Assembly: GCF_000422725.1 (NCBI RefSeq)
Contig: NZ_KE383909.1
Coordinates: 118,124 to 164,339, forward strand
Source of the DNA: Flavobacterium subsaxonicum WB 4.1-42 = DSM 21790
GTDB lineage: Bacteria; Bacteroidota; Bacteroidia; Flavobacteriales; Flavobacteriaceae
Direction: 5' to 3'
Length of the DNA stretch: 46,216 nucleotides
The position numbers and the translations under genes are program-made. Each line of letters starts with the position of its first letter. The first letter of the stretch is position 1. Below are positions 8,317-17,444 of the stretch, piece by piece. The notes beneath the pieces are model-generated. The model saw only the letters and a program-made list of their open reading frames with translations. It was not told where the DNA came from and did no database searches.

Positions 8317-8554
8317 AAAATAAAAGCTTATAAAATTGTATTGATCATAGGGCAACTTCTATTATCAGTAATATTGGTAGGGAAAACAGTAATTCGTATA
8401 CTTTTTTTAAAATCAAAAGGCGGAACTTCGTATGCATAAATTATGAAGAACCGTAATTCTTAATAAACTGCCTTAATTTGTTAAAACAGTTGACGATGTA
8501 AAAATACATTTGTCTATTGCACAAATTTAATAAGTCGAAGCCCTTATTTTATTA

Positions 8555-11140
8555 ATGTTTATGAAGATAACACTACAATTACTTTTTATTTTTTTGGTGC
8601 TGTTAACAACTGCTGTCCGGGCACAAACGAAGCCAATACAGGACAGCATTAGATCAATTGATTCTATCAGGAATCATTCTTTAGATGAAGTGGTTATATC
8701 GGCATCAAGAACGGCCGAGAGTATCATGAAATCGCCGGTAAGCATAGAAACTGTTGATGGCTTGTATTTTAAAAAGAGCGCTTCACCTTCATTTTTTGAT
8801 GCGCTCGAAAACGTAAAAGGCGTGCAAATGCTTACTCCCAGCCTTGGTTTTAAAATTATCAACACCCGTGGTTTTGCTAATACTACTAACGTTAGGTTTA
8901 CACAAATGGTAGATGGCATAGATAATCAGGCACCACACATAGGTGCGCCTATAGGCAACGCTATGGGGCCAAACGACCTGGATATTGAACGTGTAGAGAT
9001 AATTCCAGGTACGGCATCGGCACTTTATGGGTTAAATGCCATTAACGGCCTTGCCAACTTTATAACTAAAGACCCGTTTAAAAACACAGGCATTACTTTT
9101 CAGCAAAAAACAGGTGTAAATCATGTTAATGATAGTAATTCCGGCGCTGAAATATTTACAGAAACCAGCTTTAGGGTTGCCGAGAAACTATCTAACCGTT
9201 TTGCTTTTAAGTTTAACGGTAGCTTTACCAAGGGCTCTGATTGGATAGCCGATGACCGAACCGACCTTAATGCCAATGCCAATACAGGTGTAGATATTGC
9301 AGGGGGAGTTAATAACCCGGCTTACGACCCGGTTAATGGTTATGGTAACGAGTCGTCTAACAGACGTACGATAACCCTTAATGGCAAGCGCTATGTTGTG
9401 GCACGCACAGGCTACAGCGAACAGGATGTTGCAGACTATGATATACAAAACATTAAGGCAGATGTTGGGCTTTATTACAAGCTAAGCCCTAAAACTACCC
9501 TTAGTTATACGTACCGTTATGCTGATATTAATAATGTATACCAACGCGCTAACCGCTTTGCTCTTAAAGATTATATATTACAGCAGCATGCGTTAGAGCT
9601 TAAAAATGATATTTTTCAGGTAAGGGCGTTTGTTACTACAGAGAACACCGGAAAGTCGTACAACCTGCGATCGGCGGCAGAAAACATGGATCGTAGCTTT
9701 AAATCAGATAACAATTGGTACGCTGATTATACAGCAGCATTTAACAATGCCATTACAGTGCAGGGAGTCAACGCAGACCAGGCACTCAGCCAGGCACGAG
9801 CAGCAGCTGATATGGGCAGGCTGCAACCCGGAACAACTGCCTTTAAAAATACATTAAACGCATTAGCTAACATTAATAACTGGGATCAGGGTGCGGCATT
9901 GCGCGTAAAAGATAAACTGGTACATGGCGAAGCCCAGGCAGATATTTCTAAAGTATTGGGAGGTAACTTTAAAGAAAACACTGGGCTGGACCTACTGGTT
10001 GGGGCAGATTATCAGGCATACATTATAAAGCCCGATGGCAATTACTTTATAAACCCTGCCGAAGGAAAAACCTTTGACACCTTTAGCTACGGCAAAACAG
10101 GTGGTTTTGCTCAGGCGGGTAAAAGCCTGTTTAACGGTTTGCTAAAATTATCGGCTACATTAAGGATAGATAAAAACGATTATTTTGATGTAAAATACAA
10201 TCCGCGTGTGGCTGCCGTAATTACTCCCGGCAACGGCCAAAGCATCAGGATGTCTTTCCAGAGCGGCTCGCGTTTTCCAAGTATTTTCGAAGCCTTTTCT
10301 AATGTAAACAGTGGTGGCGTAAAAAGGGTAGGCGGACTAAAGGTTATGTCTAACGGGGTTTTCGAAAATGCTTATTTGCGTAGTTCTATAGATAAGTTCC
10401 AGTCGGCCGTTAACAGCGATTTTAATAATGGCGTGCCCCTTACCGATGCTATTGAGCAGCAAAAAGGGTTGCTGGTTAAAAACTACTATACCTACTTAAA
10501 GCCGGAGCATATCAATTCGTTCGAAGTGGGGTATAAAGGCCTGTTTGCAAAGCGAAGCCTTAAAGTAGATGCCGACTTTTATTTTAATAAATACGACAAT
10601 TTTATAGCTCAGGTAGAAATGAATGTGCCCAATACTACTGATGCAGCACTAATTCCTACCGCCCTAAACGACAGGAGCCAGCAAAGCCGTTACCGCATGT
10701 ATACCAACTCGCAAAGTGTGGTGTATAATCTGGGTGCCAGCCTGGGGTTAAGCTACCTGCTTGCAAATCATTACACTATAAGTGGCAATGCATCGTACGC
10801 TAAATTAAGCCGCACAGATAATAACGATGGTTTTGAAGACGGTTTTAACACGCCCGAATGGATGGGTAATGTTTCTTTTGCCGGAGAAAATGTTTATAAA
10901 GCCCTTAGTTTTAATGTTACGTACAGGAGGCAGAGCAGTTTTTACTGGCGCTCTTTTTTAGTTAATGGCAATGTAAAGGCTTACGGAACGCTCGATGCCC
11001 AGATAAGCTACGAGCTGTACAAATCAAAATTAGGAATTAAATTAGGTGCCACAAACCTTACCAACAATTATTACAATTCGTTTTTAGGAGGGCCGGCAAT
11101 AGGCGGGTTATATTACACTGCGCTCACTTATCATCTTTAA
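8555..11140 (+). CDS. TonB-dependent outer-membrane receptor next to the molybdoenzyme genes
   Basis: The 861-residue receptor has a signal peptide (ITLQLLFIFLVLLTTAVRAQ), a TonB-box-like segment (LDEVVISASRTAESI), a plug (SFFDALENVKGVQMLTPSLG; VEIIPGTASALYGLNAINGLANFIT) and a long barrel with a C-terminal strand ending TALTYHL. Unlike the XusA-like receptor it lacks an N-terminal Ig-like regulatory domain. Met1 (8555) and Met3 (8561) are both possible starts. It lies 173 nt upstream of a periplasmic molybdenum hydroxylase and the cofactor operon, in the same direction. No SusD partner is present. The cargo may be the substrate of that enzyme or a metal complex; this is inference from position only. 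Confidence 0.88.
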   Translation: MFMKITLQLLFIFLVLLTTAVRAQTKPIQDSIRSIDSIRNHSLDEVVISASRTAESIMKSPVSIETVDGLYFKKSASPSFFDALENVKGVQMLTPSLGFKIINTRGFANTTNVRFTQMVDGIDNQAPHIGAPIGNAMGPNDLDIERVEIIPGTASALYGLNAINGLANFITKDPFKNTGITFQQKTGVNHVNDSNSGAEIFTETSFRVAEKLSNRFAFKFNGSFTKGSDWIADDRTDLNANANTGVDIAGGVNNPAYDPVNGYGNESSNRRTITLNGKRYVVARTGYSEQDVADYDIQNIKADVGLYYKLSPKTTLSYTYRYADINNVYQRANRFALKDYILQQHALELKNDIFQVRAFVTTENTGKSYNLRSAAENMDRSFKSDNNWYADYTAAFNNAITVQGVNADQALSQARAAADMGRLQPGTTAFKNTLNALANINNWDQGAALRVKDKLVHGEAQADISKVLGGNFKENTGLDLLVGADYQAYIIKPDGNYFINPAEGKTFDTFSYGKTGGFAQAGKSLFNGLLKLSATLRIDKNDYFDVKYNPRVAAVITPGNGQSIRMSFQSGSRFPSIFEAFSNVNSGGVKRVGGLKVMSNGVFENAYLRSSIDKFQSAVNSDFNNGVPLTDAIEQQKGLLVKNYYTYLKPEHINSFEVGYKGLFAKRSLKVDADFYFNKYDNFIAQVEMNVPNTTDAALIPTALNDRSQQSRYRMYTNSQSVVYNLGASLGLSYLLANHYTISGNASYAKLSRTDNNDGFEDGFNTPEWMGNVSFAGENVYKALSFNVTYRRQSSFYWRSFLVNGNVKAYGTLDAQISYELYKSKLGIKLGATNLTNNYYNSFLGGPAIGGLYYTALTYHL

Positions 11141-11313
11141 TATTTAATTTAGGGGTAAAAAGAAGTCGGCTTTTTAAGAAAATTTTAGCATTAGTGTTTG
11201 AATTTTGCAATTTTTTATTTGAAATTCATTAGCCTGAAAGCAAATATTTGGGTAATTTTATAAATAAGGAGAATTAGGTTTTATCAGCTAATAATCAATA
11301 AATTAAGTAAACT

Positions 11314-11784
11314 ATGTCAGTATTAAAAATTAATGGTAAATCTTACACCATAGATGCCGATGAAAACATGCCGTTGCTGTGGGCAATACGCGATATTGCT
11401 GGCCTTACCGGTACAAAATTTGGCTGTGGTGTAGCGCAGTGCGGTGCCTGCGTGGTACATTTAGATGGCGAGGCCGTACGGTCTTGCGTTACAAAGGTAA
11501 GCCGTGCACAGGGCAAGCAGATAACTACCATAGAAGGGTTATCTAAAAACAACGACCACCCTGTACAGCAGGCCTGGCAGGATATAGATGTACCGCAATG
11601 CGGTTACTGCCACTCAGGCCAAATTATGTCGGCTGCGGTATTATTAAGAGAAAATCCTAACCCAACCGATGAAGATATAGATACTGCCATGGCGGGCAAT
11701 ATTTGCCGTTGCGGTACCTATCCAAGAATACGCAAGGCCATACACAATGCAGCCGAGATACAGCGTAATTCAACCAAATCGTAA
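11314..11784 (+). CDS. iorA: [2Fe-2S] subunit of a periplasmic molybdenum hydroxylase (IorA-like)
   Basis: This is the small iron-sulphur subunit of a xanthine-oxidase-family enzyme. Of its 156 residues, Cys38, 43, 46 and 58 bind the plant-ferredoxin-type cluster, and Cys96, 99, 131 and 133 (CGYC...CRC) bind the second cluster beside the molybdopterin. It has no export signal, so it is presumably carried across the membrane with the Tat-dependent large subunit, as in isoquinoline 1-oxidoreductase and acetic-acid-bacterial aldehyde dehydrogenases. It is followed by the diheme cytochrome and the large subunit. No FAD subunit is present, so electrons should leave through haem. Confidence 0.92.
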   Translation: MSVLKINGKSYTIDADENMPLLWAIRDIAGLTGTKFGCGVAQCGACVVHLDGEAVRSCVTKVSRAQGKQITTIEGLSKNNDHPVQQAWQDIDVPQCGYCHSGQIMSAAVLLRENPNPTDEDIDTAMAGNICRCGTYPRIRKAIHNAAEIQRNSTKS

Positions 11785-11835
11785 GTAGATTAAGCCTATA
11801 TAATTACACACTTATATTAATTAAAATCTACTACC

Positions 11836-12486
11836 ATGAAAAATCCATTCAAAATAAACAAAAACATCAAACTAAAAAAAATAGCAGTTCCTGTAACTGT
11901 ACTGTTGCTAACAGGTTCACTAACAGCCTTTAGCTATAACACAGAACTAACAACAAGCACTTACGTAAAATCTCCTGATTTTTTAGAAAAGAAAAAAGAC
12001 AGTGTGGCATCTGTAAAAGCATTCGAAAAGGTGTACAGCGTGCTAATGAGTCCGCGCTGTATGAACTGCCACCCTATAGGCGATATTCCGTTACAGGGCG
12101 AAGACAGCCATATACACACCATGCAGCCAAAGCGCGGTAAAGATGGTAAAGGCCTGTATGCCATGAAATGTGCCAATTGCCACCAACCCGAAAATACACC
12201 CGGCTTGCATGCGCCACCGGGCAACCCCAACTGGCATTTGCCACCTGCCGATATGAAAATGGTTTTTGAAGGCAAAACGGCAAACCAGCTGGCAAAACAA
12301 CTAATAGACCCCAATCAAAATGGGCATAAGGATATGAAAAAGCTTATTGAGCATGCCGATGATGGCCTTGTGCTTGCCGGGTGGAAACCCGCAGAAGGCT
12401 TAAAGCTGCCGCCAATAAGCCATAAAGAATTTAAAAAAGCCTGGATAACCTGGCTGGAAACAGGCGCTTATGCACCTAAGCAATAG
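11836..12486 (+). CDS. Diheme cytochrome c subunit of the molybdenum hydroxylase
   Basis: The 216-residue protein has an N-terminal signal or anchor helix (KKIAVPVTVLLLTGSLTAFS) and two haem c motifs: CMNCH (75-79) and CANCH (112-116). Methionines and histidines between and behind them could be axial ligands. The gene is sandwiched between the [2Fe-2S] and the molybdopterin subunits, so it most likely takes electrons from the iron-sulphur clusters and passes them to the respiratory chain in the periplasm. Isoquinoline 1-oxidoreductase-type operons with such a subunit occur in other Bacteroidetes. The gene starts 51 nt after iorA and ends 31 nt before the large subunit. Confidence 0.88.
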   Translation: MKNPFKINKNIKLKKIAVPVTVLLLTGSLTAFSYNTELTTSTYVKSPDFLEKKKDSVASVKAFEKVYSVLMSPRCMNCHPIGDIPLQGEDSHIHTMQPKRGKDGKGLYAMKCANCHQPENTPGLHAPPGNPNWHLPPADMKMVFEGKTANQLAKQLIDPNQNGHKDMKKLIEHADDGLVLAGWKPAEGLKLPPISHKEFKKAWITWLETGAYAPKQ

Positions 12487-12517
12487 TTAAGTACTATTAA
12501 TTAATAAAGATTTTATT

Positions 12518-14683
12518 ATGACACAGTCCAGAGATAACGATAATTTTTCGAGAAGGAGCTTTTTAAAAATAGCAGGGCTTGGAGGTACGGCTTTATGTTT
12601 AGGTTTAAATTTTATAAGCGAGGCAAATGCCGCGATTATAAAACCGCATGAGGCAAGCCTGGCGGCCATTGAGTTTAATCCGTGGATAATTATAGACCCA
12701 ACAGGTAAAGTTACCATTATAGACCACCGTGCCGAAATGGGGCAGGGGTCGTATCATTCTGTTCCGCAAATAGTTGCCGAAGAACTGGAGGTAGACCTTA
12801 AAGATATTAACGTGCAATTTGCCCCGGGCAACGAAAAAAAATACGGGGGGCAGGTTACCGGGGGGAGCTCTACCATTAGAGGGTCGTATAAAAATTTGCT
12901 AAAGCTAAGCGCCTCTGCCCGCGAAATGCTTACCACCGCTGCCGCTGCTGCCTGGAGTGTTCCGGTATCAGAGTGTTATGCCCAATCGGGGCACATTATC
13001 CACAAGCCATCGGGCAAAAAAGCCAGTTATGGCGAACTTGCCCTGGCAGCATCAAAACTGGAAGCTCCAAAAGAACCAAAGCTTAAAAAAATATCAGAAT
13101 ATAAGCTTATCCGTAAGCCGCTGCGCCGTATAGATACCGCAGCCAAAACAAACGGAAGCCTTGTATTTGGGCTTGATAAACGTATTGCCGGATTGCAATT
13201 TGCATCGGTAGAGCGCGATCCGCGTTTTTTGGGCAAAGTTAAAAGCTTCGATGCTTCTGCGGCGCTAAATGTGCCCGGGGTAAAAAAAGTATTTAAGGTT
13301 GCCATGGGGTATTACGAATATAAAAGAGAAGGCGTTGCAGTAATAGCCAACTCTACCTGGGCAGCGCTACAGGGCCGAAAGGCTTTAAAAGTAGAGTGGG
13401 ATTCGAGCGGTTTTGAGCACTGGAGTACTCCGGATATTTTAAAAAAGCAAGCCGAACTTATACAAACACAGGAAGGCATGCCGCTAAAAACGCAGGGAGA
13501 TCCTAATGGTTTACTGGCAAAGGCTTCAAAAAAAATAGATGTTACGTATCAAACGCCTTACCAGTCGCATTGCGCTATGGAACCCCTAAATTGCATTGCC
13601 CATCATAAAGGCGATTCGATAGAAATATGGGGACCTATACAGGCACCGGGCTGGGTTCAGGATTATGTAAGCAAGCAGTTTGGTGTAGAAAAAGAAAAAG
13701 TGTTAGTAAACATGACCTTTCTTGGCGGAGGCTTTGGGCGTAAAGCCATGACCGATTATCCGCATGAAGCGGTAGCTATTTCCAAAGAAATTGGCACCCC
13801 CGTACAGGTTATCTGGACACGCGAAGACGATGCTACCTTAGGGCCTTTCCGCCCGGGAATATCGTATCGTTGTGAGGGTACCTTAGAGAACGGAAAAATC
13901 GGGGCTTTAAAATTCCGTATGGCAGGCCAAAATAACGACCATTGGCGCGGTGGTAAAAAAACCGAACCCAACCGCAGCACCAGCGAGGGTTTTCTTAAGC
14001 CTTATTACGAAAGTATTAAAAACTTGAGCATTAGCGATGTATTGTTCGAAACGTCTATACCAACAAGTTTCTGGAGGTCGGTTTATGCTTCCACAAACGG
14101 TTTTGCCTACGAAAGTTTTATGGACGAAATGGCGCATCAGGCAGGCAAAGACCCGTTAGATTTCCGCAGGACACATTTGCAGGAAGAGCGTTGCCAAAAA
14201 CTTATCGATAAGCTGGAAGCAGTGTCGGGATGGAAAAAAAGAAAGAAAAACGAAGGCTATGGCATTGCTATAACCGAATGTTTTGAAACCACGGTAGGGC
14301 AGGTAGTTAAAGTATCTAAAAACCCTGCCGGAGGCGTTAAAATAGATAAGGTTTGGGCCGTTATGGACTGCGGCTGGTATGTAAACCCCGACATCATCCA
14401 TGCACAGGTTGAAGGGTCTATTGTTATGGGTATTGGCGCAGCAACCACGCACCAGATTACTTTTAGGGATAATGTTGTAGAGCAGCATAATTTTTACGAT
14501 TACCCTATGCCGCGCATTAACGAGATTCCGCCGATAGAAGTACACATCATGGAAAACGAGGCCGATGCAGGCGGAGTGGGAGAACCTGGATTGCCACCAC
14601 TGGCACCGGCACTTACCAATGCTATTTTCGACCTTACCGGTAAAAGAATACGCACATTGCCGTTTAGCTTATCTGAAGTATAA
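12518..14683 (+). CDS. iorB: Tat-exported molybdopterin-binding subunit (IorB-like)
   Basis: The large subunit has 721 residues. The N-terminus carries a twin-arginine signal (SRRSFLKIAGLGGTALCLGL), placing the enzyme in the periplasm. Two molybdopterin-binding regions follow: an N-terminal one (AEMGQGSYHSVPQIVAEEL) and the motif GGGFGRK near residue 405. The catalytic glutamate is in GGVGEPG (Glu689). This is the low-molecular-weight IorB/NicB-like branch, which oxidises N-heterocycles or aldehydes using water. The substrate cannot be deduced. It is the last gene of the iorA-cytochrome-iorB unit, and the cofactor operon starts 55 nt later with its own promoter box. Confidence 0.93.
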   Translation: MTQSRDNDNFSRRSFLKIAGLGGTALCLGLNFISEANAAIIKPHEASLAAIEFNPWIIIDPTGKVTIIDHRAEMGQGSYHSVPQIVAEELEVDLKDINVQFAPGNEKKYGGQVTGGSSTIRGSYKNLLKLSASAREMLTTAAAAAWSVPVSECYAQSGHIIHKPSGKKASYGELALAASKLEAPKEPKLKKISEYKLIRKPLRRIDTAAKTNGSLVFGLDKRIAGLQFASVERDPRFLGKVKSFDASAALNVPGVKKVFKVAMGYYEYKREGVAVIANSTWAALQGRKALKVEWDSSGFEHWSTPDILKKQAELIQTQEGMPLKTQGDPNGLLAKASKKIDVTYQTPYQSHCAMEPLNCIAHHKGDSIEIWGPIQAPGWVQDYVSKQFGVEKEKVLVNMTFLGGGFGRKAMTDYPHEAVAISKEIGTPVQVIWTREDDATLGPFRPGISYRCEGTLENGKIGALKFRMAGQNNDHWRGGKKTEPNRSTSEGFLKPYYESIKNLSISDVLFETSIPTSFWRSVYASTNGFAYESFMDEMAHQAGKDPLDFRRTHLQEERCQKLIDKLEAVSGWKKRKKNEGYGIAITECFETTVGQVVKVSKNPAGGVKIDKVWAVMDCGWYVNPDIIHAQVEGSIVMGIGAATTHQITFRDNVVEQHNFYDYPMPRINEIPPIEVHIMENEADAGGVGEPGLPPLAPALTNAIFDLTGKRIRTLPFSLSEV

Positions 14684-14722
14684 AGTTTTGATAAAATATG
14701 GGCGTGGCGGGCGTTTGTAGTT

Positions 14723-14730
14723 TATTTTTG
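14723..14730 (+). promoter_or_regulatory. -7 box of the molybdenum-cofactor operon
   Basis: TATTTTTG fits TAnnTTTG and ends 8 nt before the xdhC start codon at 14739. If used, the mRNA would be leaderless or nearly so. No clear -33 element is seen. Confidence 0.45.
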
Positions 14731-14738
14731 TAACACAC

Positions 14739-15860
14739 ATGAAAGAAATTAGCGATATACTAAAAGCGTATTCCATAGCTAATGCTATCGGAAAAAAAAC
14801 GGCTTTGGCAACGGTTGTAAAGGTAGAGGGTTCGTCTTACAGGCAGCCCGGTGCCCGTATGCTTGTTACCGAAGACGGCCAGCTAACCGGTGCCATTAGC
14901 GGTGGTTGCCTGGAAGGTGATGCTCTTCGCAAAGCTTTGCTTGCCATCAATCAGCAGCAAAATAAGCTAATTACGTATGACACGAGTAACGAAGATGATG
15001 TAGAGTTCGGTGTACAACTGGGGTGTAATGGTATTGTTCATATATTGTTCGAGTATATAGATGAGGCTGTGGTAAACAACCCCATAGATTTACTTCAGCA
15101 ACTGGAAACAGAACGTAAAGATGCTGTGGTGGTTACACTATATTCTGTAAACAGGAAAGTTGCCCAGCCGGGAACGGTGTTGTTTTACAGGGATGGGAAC
15201 AGCCAATCTCAAAATAACAGTTACGACGCTTTATTTAATGATGCCTCTAAAGTTCTGACTGATAAAGCATCCATCATTAAAAAAATAGAATTACAAAGTA
15301 TTGCTTACGAAGCACTTATAGAATACGTTGCTCCGCCGGTTGCTCTTATTGTTGCCGGCGCGGGTAATGATGTTAAGCCTCTTGTAGATATGGCATCGCT
15401 TTTAGGATGGGAAGTTACTGTTGCAGATGGCCGCGCTACACATGCTACCGCGCCACGCTTTCCAAAAGCTAAAAATGTTTACATAGCCAAACCACAGGAA
15501 CTGATTGATAATGTGGTTGTTGATAGACAAACGTTTTTTGTGCTGATGACGCATAACTACAAGTACGACCTGGCCTTGTTGAAATTGTTACTGGAAACGG
15601 ATTGCAACTATATTGGCATCCTGGGGCCTAAAACAAAGCTGCAACGCATGTTTAACGACCTTGCTGATGAAGGAATTACACTCACAGATAAGCAATTAAA
15701 CAGCATTTACGGGCCTATTGGCCTTGATATAGGCGCTGAGACATCAGAAGAGATTGCGGTGTCTGTAGTGGCCGAAATTAAGGGGGTTATGAGTGGCAAG
15801 TTGGGTACATCGTTAAAATACAAACAAGATAAAATACACACAGCTACACTGGTAGTTTAA
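14739..15860 (+). CDS. xdhC: XdhC-family molybdenum-cofactor maturation/insertion protein
   Basis: XdhC proteins bind the cofactor, protect it during sulfuration and hand it to xanthine-oxidase-family apoenzymes. The 373-residue protein has the N-terminal XdhC/CoxI domain (ALATVVKVEGSSYRQPGARMLV; GAISGGCLEGDA) and the C-terminal Rossmann domain (ALIVAGAGNDVKPLVDMASLLGW, about residues 200-330; IGILGPKTKLQRM). It heads the cofactor operon and lies between two enzymes that should both need it. There is only one xdhC copy in the window, so it may serve both or a single one. Confidence 0.92.
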   Translation: MKEISDILKAYSIANAIGKKTALATVVKVEGSSYRQPGARMLVTEDGQLTGAISGGCLEGDALRKALLAINQQQNKLITYDTSNEDDVEFGVQLGCNGIVHILFEYIDEAVVNNPIDLLQQLETERKDAVVVTLYSVNRKVAQPGTVLFYRDGNSQSQNNSYDALFNDASKVLTDKASIIKKIELQSIAYEALIEYVAPPVALIVAGAGNDVKPLVDMASLLGWEVTVADGRATHATAPRFPKAKNVYIAKPQELIDNVVVDRQTFFVLMTHNYKYDLALLKLLLETDCNYIGILGPKTKLQRMFNDLADEGITLTDKQLNSIYGPIGLDIGAETSEEIAVSVVAEIKGVMSGKLGTSLKYKQDKIHTATLVV

Positions 15861-15871
15861 AATACGGATTT

Positions 15872-16852
15872 ATGATACAGGATACCTTTGGCCGTGTGCA
15901 CGATTACCTGCGGATATCGCTTACCGATAACTGTAACCTGCGCTGCTTTTACTGCATGCCTGAGGAAAAGTACGCCTTTGCCCCGGCTGCCAAACTAATG
16001 CAGGTGCACGAAATTGAAACGCTTGCTAAACTATTTGTAGCACAGGGTGTTAAAAAGATACGCCTTACCGGCGGAGAGCCCTTGGTGCGCAAAGATGCCC
16101 CTAAAATTATAGAGGCTTTGGGTAAGCTCGATGTAGAGCTTGCCATAACAACCAATGGCATCCGATTGCACGAAATGCTGCCCGAGCTGCTGGCGGCTAA
16201 TATACGTGCCATAAACATTAGCCTGGATACGCTTCAGCCCGATAAATTCCTGAAAATTACACGTCGCGATTTGTATCATAGGGTTCGCAGTAACATCGAA
16301 TTGCTGTTGCATCATAACATTCGTGTGAAGATCAATGTCGTGGTAATGAAAGACCTGAACGAGAATGAGATACTCGATTTTATTGCCCTTACCAAGCACA
16401 ACAATATAGAGATCAGGTTTATAGAATTTATGCCGTTTGCCGGCAACAAATGGAGCAGCAACCAGGTTTTTACACTGCACGAAATACTATCTCAAATTGC
16501 CACTAAATACGATGCCCTGCCGGTGTCGCCGGAGGCTAATGATACCTCTAAACGCTATATGATTCCCGGCCATGTGGGGTCGTTTGCAGTTATAAGCACC
16601 ATGAGTGCCCCATTTTGCGACACCTGCAACCGTATGCGCCTTACGGCCGATGGCAAGCTTAAAAACTGCCTGTTCTCTAAATCAGAGACTGATTTGCTTG
16701 GCGCATTGCGTAATGGGCAGGAAGTGTTACCTTTAATTCACGAAAGTATACAATCTAAAGCTAAAGCGTTGGGCGGCCAGTTTAGCGGGGTGTTCGAAAA
16801 TATCGATACATCCACGTTAGAAAACCGCAGCATGATAACAATTGGAGGATAA
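15872..16852 (+). CDS. moaA: GTP 3',8-cyclase MoaA
   Basis: Radical-SAM enzyme that, with MoaC, converts GTP to cyclic pyranopterin monophosphate, the first step of molybdopterin synthesis. The 326 residues include the SAM-cluster motif Cys21, 25, 28 (CNLRCFYC), the GGEP motif (RLTGGEPLVRKD) and the C-terminal [4Fe-4S] ligands Cys249, 252, 266 (CDTCNRMRL...KNC). The essential Gly-Gly tail is present. The codons of that tail (16844-16849) also form a Shine-Dalgarno sequence for the next gene. Confidence 0.97.
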   Translation: MIQDTFGRVHDYLRISLTDNCNLRCFYCMPEEKYAFAPAAKLMQVHEIETLAKLFVAQGVKKIRLTGGEPLVRKDAPKIIEALGKLDVELAITTNGIRLHEMLPELLAANIRAINISLDTLQPDKFLKITRRDLYHRVRSNIELLLHHNIRVKINVVVMKDLNENEILDFIALTKHNNIEIRFIEFMPFAGNKWSSNQVFTLHEILSQIATKYDALPVSPEANDTSKRYMIPGHVGSFAVISTMSAPFCDTCNRMRLTADGKLKNCLFSKSETDLLGALRNGQEVLPLIHESIQSKAKALGGQFSGVFENIDTSTLENRSMITIGG

Positions 16853-16853
16853 T

Positions 16854-17444
16854 ATGGAAGAAACAGGCATTATTATATTAGCGGCCGGTAATTCGTCGCG
16901 CTTAGGAAAACCAAAACAGTTACTTGAATACAACGGGTATACGCTGTTGCGTAACACCATAATACAGGCAAAATTAATTCCCGATAGCTTTGTTATTGTG
17001 GTAACGGGCGCTTATAAAAAAAATATAGACGAAGAGCTGGCCTACACCGCTGCTAAAGTGGTTAATAACCCCGAATGGGAGACAGGGATGGCATCATCTA
17101 TAGCAATAGGATTACAGCAATTACGCGCACTTAATCCACAAATTAAAACCTGTATTTTTACAGTATGCGACCAGCCGTTCCTAAACGCACAGGTATTTAA
17201 AGATCTGATAGATAGTCATAATACATCTGGTAAAGGCATAGTGGCATCGGCGTATGCCGAAACATTGGGCACACCGGTGTTGTTTAGCAGTACTTATTTT
17301 GAGACACTTGAAAACCTTAAAGGGCATGAAGGCGCCAAAAACGTAATTCAGCTTCATAACAATGATGTAGCTTCGGTACCTTTCGAAAAGGGTGCAGTAG
17401 ATATAGATACTATGGACGATTATAATAACCTTATCAACCAGTAA
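16854..17444 (+). CDS. mocA: Molybdenum-cofactor cytidylyltransferase-like protein (MocA)
   Basis: A nucleotidyltransferase of 196 residues with the N-terminal NTP-binding loop ILAAGNSSRLGKPKQLL, the metal-binding motif FTVCDQPFL and the C-terminal DIDTMDDY. MocA transfers CMP from CTP to Mo-molybdopterin to make the cytosine dinucleotide used by many xanthine-oxidase-family enzymes such as PaoABC and CoxL. The ATG at 16854 is chosen because GGAGGA (16844-16849) sits 4-5 nt before it; the in-frame TTG at 16842 would overlap moaA. The related MobA (GMP transferase) has a similar fold, but the FTVCDQPFL motif and context favour MocA. Confidence 0.85.
   Translation: MEETGIIILAAGNSSRLGKPKQLLEYNGYTLLRNTIIQAKLIPDSFVIVVTGAYKKNIDEELAYTAAKVVNNPEWETGMASSIAIGLQQLRALNPQIKTCIFTVCDQPFLNAQVFKDLIDSHNTSGKGIVASAYAETLGTPVLFSSTYFETLENLKGHEGAKNVIQLHNNDVASVPFEKGAVDIDTMDDYNNLINQ

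Larger units (their letters stand above)
8014..8554. other. Intergenic region after the truncated VIT gene
   Basis: 541 bases without a convincing gene. It holds a possible gene remnant on the minus strand (8121-8231), a perfect 11-bp hairpin (8286-8316), and a TACATTTG -7 box (8505-8512) that may belong to the following TonB receptor gene, though no -33 element sits at the right distance. The missing 3' end of the VIT gene is not found here. Confidence 0.6.

Noticed and set aside
8490..8512. Complete promoter before the 8555 receptor
   Set aside because: TACATTTG is a good -7 box but the nearest TTG/TTTG elements are 12 or 24 nt away, not 17-20.
11157..11175. AAAAAG/CTTTTT hairpin after the TonB receptor at 8555
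   Set aside because: Only six base pairs, almost all A-T; too weak to call a terminator.
12074..12314. Open frames on the minus strand across the cytochrome and large-subunit genes
   Set aside because: They are mirror frames of genes with clear haem and molybdopterin motifs and show no domain of their own.
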